NCBI GenBank assembly: GCA_964410215.1
Contig: CAYPHA010000003.1
Coordinates: 110,830-174,829, forward strand
Source of the DNA: CAYPHA01 sp964410215
GTDB lineage: Bacteria; Calditrichota; Calditrichia; Calditrichales; CAYPHA01
Direction of reading: 5' to 3'
DNA length: 64,000 nucleotides
Within the stretch, counting starts at the first letter, position 1. Every line of letters starts with the position of its first letter. The notes below the pieces were generated by a model. It worked only from the letters and a program-made list of their open reading frames with translations, made no database searches and was not told the DNA's origin. This document shows positions 32,001 to 38,453 of this stretch, in pieces. The translations under genes and the position numbers were made by a program.

Positions 32001-35000
32001 AGCATTTCTGGGTGGTATGTAACGGACCTCCAGGTCGGGACGTTCTTCCTCAGGTATAGGCAACGCGCGTTTATCAACCTTACCATTGGGAGTCAGTGGA
32101 ATGGCTTGCAATTTCGTGTAACTGACAGGCACCATATAATCCGGCAGCTTTTCCGAGAGAAAAGCACGCAGGTGGCGACCTTCCGTGGTTTTCTCCGGCT
32201 CACTTACGTAATATGCCAGCAATTGCTTGTCGGTCTCACTGCGGTTGTGCAGAAGAACCACCGCATCACGCACGGCATCATGGGATTTAAGAAGCGATTC
32301 AATTTCACCTAACTCGACGCGAAATCCGCGGATTTTAACCTGCTGGTCGATGCGCCCAAGAAATTCAATATTACCGTCGGACAGATAACGGACGAGGTCA
32401 CCGGTCTTATACAAACGGTCGGTTTCATTCCCAAAAGGGTGCCGTATAAAACGTTCTGACGTCAGTTCGGGCCGGTTCAGGTACTGTTGTGCCAGGCCGT
32501 CTCCTCCGACATACAGTTCTCCGGGCACACCAGGCGGGCATGGCTGCAGATGTGTATCAAGGACATAGCAGGTGGAATTCGCGATAGGTCTGCCGATGGG
32601 TACCGTGTATTGACTTTCATTGATGCGCTTAACCGTATACCACGTTGAAAACGTTGTATTCTCTGTCGGACCGTAAACATGTACCAGATGCGCCGGAGGC
32701 CCGGTGTCAATAACTTTTTTTACCGCTTCGGGATCGGAAGCCTCTCCGCCGAACAGTACGGTTGTCAGGGACCGGAATCCGTCGGATACATCCCGGGCAA
32801 TCTGGTTAAACAGTGCTGTGGTTATGAACATGTGATGAATCTGCTGGTCCTGTAGTGCTTTGATAAAAAGACGGCTGGACAGTACGACCTCTTTGTCAAT
32901 GCCGACGAGGGTGGCACCTGTGAGCAGAGAGCCCCATATTTCAAACGTTGCGGCATCAAATGCCGCATTGGATATCTGGGCGATACGGTCACCGGCCATT
33001 ATAGAAATATAATCGGTTTTCAGAATAAGCCGGCTGATGGCTTTATGCGGTACGACCACACCTTTGGGCCTGCCCGTCGAACCGGAAGTATATATGACAT
33101 AAGCCGGGGCCCCGCCGTTCATATCGCATGATAGATTGCCGGTATCATACTGCGAAAGTGTTTCCTGTATCGTTTCGATAGCAATGACCGATACAACGGT
33201 TTCCGGGATGCCTGTGCGAAGCGCTTCACTGGTGATGAGGACGTTTACTCCGGAATCCTCGAGCATGAAGGCGATTCGCTGTGCGGGGTAAGCCGTATCC
33301 AGTGGTACATAGACGGCACCACACTTAAGTATAGCGAGGATGGAGATGAATAAGGAGGTATCCCGTTCCATGTATAAACCGACAAGGTCGCCTGTTTTAA
33401 CGCCCTGATCGGTCAGGAAACGGGCAAGCCGGTTGGCGCTTTCGTTCAATTCAAAATAGGTGATGGTTGTATCGCCGAAAACCATCGCCGGTACCTGCGG
33501 GGATTTATCTACCTGCTCTTCAAAGAGCGTAATGACTGAAGCCGAATCCCGGTAAGGTTTGTGCGTCTGGTTCCAGGTGTAAAGGATTTTCTGTTCTTCT
33601 GTTTCATCGATTAATTTAATATCCGTAATGGCGGTATCCGGGCTATGCAACAGGTTGGTCAGAAATACACGGAAATACTTCGATATATGTTCTATGGTTT
33701 CCGGCTTGAAAAGGTCTGAATTGTATTCAAGAGTACAGACGATGTCCTCCTGGCGTTCAAGCATCAGGAAAAGAAGATCGAATTTTGCCACTTCAATATT
33801 AATGTCCTGTATTTCCATGCTAACCGAGCCGGCCTTCAGAGCGTCAAACGGGGATTGCTGATAGTCGAACATCACCTGGAACAGGGGCGAATGACTCAAG
33901 TCACGTTCCGGTTGAAGGGCATCAACAATATGTTCAAATGGTACATCCTGGTTGGAAGAAGCGTTGATAATGTCTGATTTTACACGGTTGACACACTCCA
34001 TGAACGTAGCGGTATCCGGGAATTTTGCCCTCAGTACCATTGTGTTTACAAACAGACCGGGCATATTCTGTACACCATCGTGTTCACGGTTAGCCAGCGG
34101 AGCGCCTATCCCGAAGTCATCCTGACGTGTCATACGGAATAAAAATGACTGAACGGCGGCCATTACGATCATGAAAGGCGAGACTGCGTGATCTTTTGAA
34201 AAGGACCTTATAAGGGAATGTATTTGCGAACCAAGTTTGAAAGTAAAGTGTTTACCAGTATGGCTGATTACCGAAGGACGGGTGTAGTCGAGGGGCAGAT
34301 CAAGGCGATGGGGCATCCCCTCCAGATATGTTTTCCAGAAACCCAGTTGTTTATCAAGAAGCTCTTTGGTCAGCCGGTTGCCCTGCCATTCCGCATAATC
34401 TGCGTACTGAATGTCCGCGGGAGGCAGTTCCGGATCCCGCTGCTCGGAAAACGCGGTATAGAGATGTATCATTTCCCTGAGGATGATGCCCACGGACCAG
34501 CCGTCCGAAATAATATGGTGCTGGTTAAGGGCCAGTATATAATCATGGCTGGCCATTTTGATCAGCATGGTTCTGATCAACGGCGCTTCTTCCAGTTTGA
34601 AGGGCTGAGCGGCAAACCTTTGAAGGATGGATGCGGCCGATCGTTCGGCTTCCTGACTGCCGGATAGATCTTCAAAGGGTAATTGCAGTGTTATTCCGGG
34701 TAAAATATGCTGTTCCGGCTCCCCTTTATCATTAACACGGTAGATGGCACGAAGAATTTCATGCCGTTCTGTAATGCGCTGAAATGTCTTTTCAAGCAGT
34801 CCGTGATCGACCTTTCCCCTGAGGCGCACGGCAACTGGAATATTATAAAAAGGACTCCGGGGATCCAGTTGATACATGAACCATAAACGCAGTTGTGCTG
34901 CCGTCATGGTCGAACGGGTAAGGTCCTGTCTGCGGGTAATTGGTTTTCCGGGAACGGCTGTTTTTTTTCCTTTTTCCAGTTTTTTTCGCAGTAATTCCAG

Positions 35001-35045
35001 TTGTTCAGGTGACAGTTTTGAAAGTCGTTTCGATATATCGGTCAT
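26085..35045 (-). CDS. NRPS subunit 4 with embedded sulfotransferase (C-A[Val/Ile]-PCP-ST-C-A[Gln]-PCP-E)
   Basis: 2986 residues, the most unusual subunit of the line. C1 (HHIISDGW) is near residue 180. A1 has pocket DAFFLGVTFK, of the branched aliphatic (Val/Ile) type; its A6 motif is altered (AQQY instead of ARGY). PCP1 is LGGNS near 1043. Then comes a sulfotransferase domain, about 1140-1425, with the PAPS 5'-phosphosulfate loop SPPRSGSTLLRVML near 1153 and a 3'-phosphate-binding segment YIHLVRHPYAMIYSF near 1278. C2 (SHAQKRIWFLD; HHIISDGW near 1587) follows, then A2 (TSGTTGRPKG near 2065) with pocket DAQDLGMVDK (Gln code), PCP2 LGGDS near 2455, and an E domain (HHLAMDGVSW near 2645, EGHGRE). 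So D-Gln is predicted as the second residue. The frame runs uninterrupted through the sulfotransferase, which argues that the domain is a real part of the protein. The acidic C-terminal tail lies 6 bases from the next start. Confidence 0.95.
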   Translation of the reverse strand: MTDISKRLSKLSPEQLELLRKKLEKGKKTAVPGKPITRRQDLTRSTMTAAQLRLWFMYQLDPRSPFYNIPVAVRLRGKVDHGLLEKTFQRITERHEILRAIYRVNDKGEPEQHILPGITLQLPFEDLSGSQEAERSAASILQRFAAQPFKLEEAPLIRTMLIKMASHDYILALNQHHIISDGWSVGIILREMIHLYTAFSEQRDPELPPADIQYADYAEWQGNRLTKELLDKQLGFWKTYLEGMPHRLDLPLDYTRPSVISHTGKHFTFKLGSQIHSLIRSFSKDHAVSPFMIVMAAVQSFLFRMTRQDDFGIGAPLANREHDGVQNMPGLFVNTMVLRAKFPDTATFMECVNRVKSDIINASSNQDVPFEHIVDALQPERDLSHSPLFQVMFDYQQSPFDALKAGSVSMEIQDINIEVAKFDLLFLMLERQEDIVCTLEYNSDLFKPETIEHISKYFRVFLTNLLHSPDTAITDIKLIDETEEQKILYTWNQTHKPYRDSASVITLFEEQVDKSPQVPAMVFGDTTITYFELNESANRLARFLTDQGVKTGDLVGLYMERDTSLFISILAILKCGAVYVPLDTAYPAQRIAFMLEDSGVNVLITSEALRTGIPETVVSVIAIETIQETLSQYDTGNLSCDMNGGAPAYVIYTSGSTGRPKGVVVPHKAISRLILKTDYISIMAGDRIAQISNAAFDAATFEIWGSLLTGATLVGIDKEVVLSSRLFIKALQDQQIHHMFITTALFNQIARDVSDGFRSLTTVLFGGEASDPEAVKKVIDTGPPAHLVHVYGPTENTTFSTWYTVKRINESQYTVPIGRPIANSTCYVLDTHLQPCPPGVPGELYVGGDGLAQQYLNRPELTSERFIRHPFGNETDRLYKTGDLVRYLSDGNIEFLGRIDQQVKIRGFRVELGEIESLLKSHDAVRDAVVLLHNRSETDKQLLAYYVSEPEKTTEGRHLRAFLSEKLPDYMVPVSYTKLQAIPLTPNGKVDKRALPIPEEERPDLEVRYIPPRNALESYLAGVWQDILGIRKIGIYDHFFELGGNSLKAAVFINRIQKDLNETAHVAALFKAPRIAELATYMLEYYPDLVSEEFGITKEKDRKLTIDTNLLNEQRITPEKVADFREIITPLPPFPRDKETPKNPRAIFVLSPPRSGSTLLRVMLAGNTQLFSPPELDLLSFNTLRERTQAFSREGLEIWLEATIRAVMEIKGYDAEQARDIIRNYEQNNMSTKAFYAEMQNWLGNRILVDKTPTYPFDPAILKRAEQNFEHTNYIHLVRHPYAMIYSFIEAKLDQNFFRYKHPFNLRELGELIWIVSHRNILDFLQTIPDERQYRLRFEDLLTDPEVHLKRLCSFLGIDFQQDMLKPYEGRKMTDGVSAHSQMVGDFKFYLHKDINRSVADRWKTYHKVDFLSDMAWELAASLEYPVEKELAASLREEERSSLDTIPGVPRDSELPLSHAQKRIWFLDQLEPGNPQYNIPVAVRLQGRPDISLLEQSLNHLIERHEILRTIFREINGVPSQIIRPRMKLLLEHVDLRSLPATEREAATQKTATDFAGLPFKLFTGPLIRAKIVQTDETDFVLIIVMHHIISDGWSMNIFIRELSTVYADLLAKRSISLDPLSIQFCDFAAWQSAWLTETRLKKQIDYWRKQLTDIPPVLNLPTDFQRPSVQTHRGEQLVFKYPAVITDQLNALSRNNETTLFVTLTAAYFVLLFRYSQQEDITIGTPIANRMRRELEPLIGFFVNTLVLRVKLHEAMPFTELLDQVKTTAMHAYSNQDVPFEKLVDILQPERNLNHTALFQVMFAMQSSDLESVSLPGVEISPFQIAHKAAKFDLSLSVVERQGELRGQLEYDCDLYSASTAQRMTEHYFNILESLIEDPGCPIGKLTLLSEKERNQVTIGWNSTAQPYGANICLHQRFEMEVRKQAKTQAILYLNEGITFGDLNVKANQLAHYLIKSGITPEQVVGICFDRSVEMIVAVLGTLKAGAAYLPLDPSYPEDRIRFITEDAGVTVILTQRAYADLFATGSVSVVTMDKENNPFSNESHHNPDVAVEPDNLAYVIYTSGTTGRPKGVMMPHRPPFNLARNLNHTIYQPIKGKSQRVSLNAPLPFDASVQQLVMLIHGHQLVIIPNDIRNDGAALTAYIHDQQIDVFDCVPSQLKLLFDAGLTEKKTHMPKAVLPGGEAIDPVTWKKMIHTKRISFYNMYGPTECTVDASMFPVILSPDRPVIGRSAGNVRFYVLDEHLEPVPIGVPGELHISGEQMARGYLNRPALTAEKFIPDPFSPEPGSRMYKTGDRVRYNNKGHLEFLGRLDDQVKLRGFRIELGEIEEVLKEHKAIHNTVAVIREDTPGNRRIVAYLVPAADETPGTAELRAYAGLKLPDYMIPAVFMWLDEIPLTPNGKIDRKQLPVPDQDRPDLDNAFIEASTEKETILAGIWQEVIGIDKVGIRDNFFELGGDSILSIQVIARAKQAGIAFTPKQLFEHPTIEGILSVAGELPAIKAEQGIITGPIPLTPIQQHFFTQEYTNPHHWNQSLMLEVSETIDTDTFANALQAVILHHDQLRVRFYNEGDHWHQRLSEPDGKAAFTIHDFSELSAGEQKQMIEKESTNYQSMLNLSEGPVFRVAYFNCGPGKADRLLIIVHHLAMDGVSWRILTHDIQMAYSLLSAGQPVQLPMKTTSFKYWAEKLASYAATETVVREKDFWLTSLKQQNEPRLHIPVDFENGTNLESSARMLSLSLDREATDHLLHRLPSVFKARISELLLAGLVRAYVQWSGTPSCFIQLEGHGREHLFDDVDLSRTIGWFTSMYPLLIDSLENNSLEGIIQTVKERSQAIPYQGIHFGMLRYLHPDETVRNAISSLPVPQMVFNYLGRFDRPEDGGSSFRPSSESFAAERSPGTKREFLLDISASVMDNTLTLAIVYSSHVHKDQTIEHFLSLFRDSLSEMVRKAAPNGLAPEFDQVFAPEETGLKEDEMDNLLSELTEDQD
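30770..31625 (-). other. Embedded PAPS-dependent sulfotransferase domain (Sulfotransfer_3-like)
   Basis: Domain within NRPS subunit 4, lying between PCP1 and C2. Seen: a P-loop-like SPPRSGSTLL, followed at normal distance by FSPPELDLLSF, DKTPTYPFD and LVRHPYAMIYSF, with a C-terminal RFEDLLTDPEVHLKRL segment. These are the landmarks of the PAPS-dependent family that includes the sulfotransferase domains of CurM (curacin) and olefin synthases. Those domains sulfonate a beta-hydroxyacyl carrier-bound chain before a terminal thioesterase acts. Here no thioesterase follows; chain elongation simply continues. Possible roles (inference): O-sulfation of the statine-type hydroxyl or the Tyr phenol, or activation of a beta-hydroxyl for elimination. 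All three remain open. Confidence 0.85.
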
Positions 35046-35072
35046 AATTGTTTCCCGCTTGCGGAGGATGTG

Positions 35073-38000
35073 TTATTCATCCAGAAGCCTTGAAATTTCA
35101 TCATCGGACAGGTTTTCAATTTCGTCTAAAAATGATTCGAGTTTTTCATTATCCGTTTCAACGGCCTGCATTTCTGTGATAGCCCGGGCAATTCCCTCTA
35201 TCGTCGGATTTTCGAAGATCGTCCGTAAAGGCAGTTCTACATTAAAAGTATCGCGGATTTGGGATAGAACCCGGGTACCCTGCATGGAGTGTCCGCCCAG
35301 CCTGAAAAAGCTCTCATGAACGCCTACTTTTGGGATATCCAGTACTTCTCCGATAATTCCGGCCAGTTTTTGCTCGGTTTCGGTTCGCGGCGCAACATAA
35401 TCCGCTGCATCCGCTTCGAAAAGATTATCAGGAACCGGCAGTTTCCTGCGATCAATTTTACCCGTTGGAGAAACCGGCCAGTTATCCGTCGGGATAAACG
35501 CAACGGGGATCATGTACGCTGGCAGGCGCTTTTGCAGGAAAGCCGAGAGTTCTTGCGTATGTACGTTCTGATTATCTGGACAGATAACATGACAGATCAA
35601 CTGCTTGTCTCCGGACTCCCTGCTGTGAACACTGACAAGCGCATCACTCACGACAGGATGTTCTTTCACGTGGTGTTCTATTTCCGGTAATTCAATACGA
35701 AACCCACGAATTTTTACCTGTTCATCCACGCGTCCCAGGAAGATGATATTCCCCTGATGATCATATTTCACGAGGTCGCCGGTTCGATAAAATCTTCCCT
35801 GTTTGCCATCGAAATCATCCGTATAAGTGAAATAACGGTCCGTCAATTCACTCTGGTTAAGGTATCCCTCACTAAGGGCGGTACCACCGATGAGCATTTC
35901 ACCCGGTATTCCCGGTGGAACGGGCTGTCCATGGCTGTCAATAATGCGAATACGGCGATTTGCGCGCGGACGTCCGATTGGCACCCGCTGGTTTTGTTCT
36001 CCAAAGTCAACCGGAATGTCGAACGTAGTGGCGGTTATGACAGCTTCTGTAGGGCCATAGGCATTGAGTATCCGTACATCCCTCATTGGTGAACGGTGCC
36101 AGAGACGAAGCGCTGCCGGAGCAAGGACATCTCCTCCGACGATACACAGACGAATTTGCCGGTATGGAGCATTTTCCGGGTGCCGGTGCCATTCCCTCGC
36201 CAGGTCCGCCCAGTATGCCGTAGGCGGATTGATAACCGTTAAACCATAGTGGCTGACTTTTTTATGAAATCCGGAAGTCGGCCAGATTTCATCATCCCGC
36301 AGAACCAGCGTGGCGCCGGTCATCAGCGTGGGAATCATCTGTTCGAGAGAGGCATCGAAGTTGTAGGCGGCAAACTGCAGTACAGCGTCATTTTCATTCA
36401 GTTCAAAATGGGTCAGCATGTCAAGGCAGTGATTCAGAAATGCCCTGTGTTTGACATACACCCCCTTTGGCCGGCCTGTTGTCCCCGATGTGTAAATGAT
36501 ATAGGCCACCCGGTCGGCAGCGGGATGGGTATCCGGTCTGCGATCGCTTTGTTTGTCGATTTTCTGCCGAACGGTATCCAGGTCAATACGATTCATATCC
36601 GATTTCGCAACGGGATCACTCAGTTTGGATTCAGTCAGTAAAACGGATGCACCGGCATCCTCCAGCATATAGGCCAGGCGTTCCGCAGGGTAATTCGGAT
36701 CCAACGGAAGATAGACGCCACCGGCTTTCCAGATTGCAAGCAGACTGATGATCAGTTCGGATGAACGGGGGAGTGATACACCGACAACCTGGTCCTGCTG
36801 CAGTCCGGCATTGTGAAGATAGTGAGCAAGCCGGTTGGATTGTGTTTCCAGCTCAGCATACGTGAGCTGTATGTCCATGACCCGGACGGCAATGGCGTCC
36901 GGCGTTTTTGAAGCCTGTGCCGAAATACGGTCCAGGACGATGCCATCCTGCTCATACGTGGCACCCGAACGCCATTTTTCCAGAACTTCGAGGTCGCCGT
37001 CGGAAATAAGCGAGTATTCGGATAACAATTTCGAATCGTCTTCCAATAAACGATTCAGAAGAAGACTGAAATGACTTTCAAAACGTTCCATCGTTGCTCT
37101 GTCGAAAAGATCGGTGTTGAATTCCAGTTTTCCGTCGAAGCCGTCTTTCGTCACTGTTATATTGAATATCAGGTCAAATTTGGACGTTTTATTTTCAATT
37201 TCCATCAGTTCGATCGTCAGGTCTTCCATCTCCAGTGCCCGCATCGGTGCATTATTCAGTACGAACATAACCTGGAAGAGGGGTGTATGGCTCATATTTC
37301 GCTCGGGATGTAACGTCTCGACAAGCGTTTCGAACGGAATATCCTGATGATCGAAGGCGCCCAGGGTGCGATGCTTAACGCGTTGCAGGAAATCGGAAAA
37401 ACCGGGGTTGCCGCTGAGATCCGCGCGAATAACCAGCGTGTTTATAAAAAAGCCGATAAGGTTTTCCGTTTCCGCCCGGTTGCGGTTGGCAACGGGCGTT
37501 CCGACACAGATATCATCCTGACCGCTGTATTTGTAAAGTAAAACATTGAATACAGCAAGGAGGTACATGAATTCCGAAACATCCTGTTTCCTGGCCCGTT
37601 CGCGGATGCGACGTGCCCGCTGACTGTCGATGTCGAACAGCAGGTAATCCCCGTTATAGGTTTGAAAAGACGGTCGGGGATGGTCCAGAGGCATTTCGAT
37701 AAGTGGCGGGGCTCCGCTCAGCTCTTCCTTCCAGAAATCCAGTTGGTTTTCCAGTGTCTTACCTTTGAGCCATTTATGTTGCCATGAAGCAAAATCGGCG
37801 TACTGGATCGGCAGTTGAGGCAGTGCCGGTTCGATGTTCCGGGTGTAAGCCGCATACAGGGTGATTATTTCATTGACCAGCAAACCGGTAGACCAGTTAT
37901 CGGATACGATATGGTGGACACTTATGAAAAACACATGGTTGTTTTCATTTATTTTATAAAGAAAGGCACGGATTAAGGGACCGGTATTGAGTTCAAAAGG

Positions 38001-38453
38001 CTTTTGGGATTCGGTAAGAATTTTCCTGTACAGTTCGTCTTCTTTGCTATCTTCTGCAAGACTGCTGAGGTCCGATTCAGAAAGGGTGATTCCGGTGTCT
38101 TCGATCACCTGAAAGGGTTCACCGTTTTCTTCTTCGAATCGTGTTCGCAACACTTCATGACGACTGATAATCGTGTTCAGCGTCCGTTGCAGGGCCTCTG
38201 AATCCAGTTTGCCGGATAGTTTGACAGCCGTATTGATATGATACAGGTAGCTTCCAGGCTCCAGCCGGTCCAGAAACCACAGGCGCTTTTGGGAGAAGGA
38301 GAGGGGAAATCGTTTTGTTTCATGCCTGGAAACAGGTGAAATAATGATGCGGGACAGGTCGACACCCTGTTCCTGGAGCATGAGTTCGAATAATTCCCGT
38401 TTTTCCGGCGGAAGTTCGGCTATTTTCCTGTACAGATCGTTCATGTTATTCAT
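35073..38453 (-). CDS. NRPS subunit 3, single module (C-A-PCP)
   Basis: 1126 residues. ATG 38453 overlaps the preceding stop by 8 bases (ATGAATAA), suggesting coupled translation; a second Met lies three codons in. The C domain (SFSQKRLWFLD, then HHIVSDNW near residue 183, Asn for the usual Gly) must take its donor from the ACP of the PKS subunit. The A domain (TSGTTGRPKG near 655) has pocket D-A-E-N-I-G-A-I-T plus Lys, which I cannot assign with confidence; the Glu at position 239 would suit a polar or cationic side chain. Its A6 region (LSEGYLNQSELT) departs from consensus. PCP (FFRLGGHSMQGTR) is near 1052. The tail LDEIENLSDDEISRLLDE is an acidic helix matching the tails of subunits 2 and 5. 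The N-terminal helix (LYRKIAELPPEKRELFELML) is of the accepting kind. Confidence 0.95.
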   Translation of the reverse strand: MNNMNDLYRKIAELPPEKRELFELMLQEQGVDLSRIIISPVSRHETKRFPLSFSQKRLWFLDRLEPGSYLYHINTAVKLSGKLDSEALQRTLNTIISRHEVLRTRFEEENGEPFQVIEDTGITLSESDLSSLAEDSKEDELYRKILTESQKPFELNTGPLIRAFLYKINENNHVFFISVHHIVSDNWSTGLLVNEIITLYAAYTRNIEPALPQLPIQYADFASWQHKWLKGKTLENQLDFWKEELSGAPPLIEMPLDHPRPSFQTYNGDYLLFDIDSQRARRIRERARKQDVSEFMYLLAVFNVLLYKYSGQDDICVGTPVANRNRAETENLIGFFINTLVIRADLSGNPGFSDFLQRVKHRTLGAFDHQDIPFETLVETLHPERNMSHTPLFQVMFVLNNAPMRALEMEDLTIELMEIENKTSKFDLIFNITVTKDGFDGKLEFNTDLFDRATMERFESHFSLLLNRLLEDDSKLLSEYSLISDGDLEVLEKWRSGATYEQDGIVLDRISAQASKTPDAIAVRVMDIQLTYAELETQSNRLAHYLHNAGLQQDQVVGVSLPRSSELIISLLAIWKAGGVYLPLDPNYPAERLAYMLEDAGASVLLTESKLSDPVAKSDMNRIDLDTVRQKIDKQSDRRPDTHPAADRVAYIIYTSGTTGRPKGVYVKHRAFLNHCLDMLTHFELNENDAVLQFAAYNFDASLEQMIPTLMTGATLVLRDDEIWPTSGFHKKVSHYGLTVINPPTAYWADLAREWHRHPENAPYRQIRLCIVGGDVLAPAALRLWHRSPMRDVRILNAYGPTEAVITATTFDIPVDFGEQNQRVPIGRPRANRRIRIIDSHGQPVPPGIPGEMLIGGTALSEGYLNQSELTDRYFTYTDDFDGKQGRFYRTGDLVKYDHQGNIIFLGRVDEQVKIRGFRIELPEIEHHVKEHPVVSDALVSVHSRESGDKQLICHVICPDNQNVHTQELSAFLQKRLPAYMIPVAFIPTDNWPVSPTGKIDRRKLPVPDNLFEADAADYVAPRTETEQKLAGIIGEVLDIPKVGVHESFFRLGGHSMQGTRVLSQIRDTFNVELPLRTIFENPTIEGIARAITEMQAVETDNEKLESFLDEIENLSDDEISRLLDE

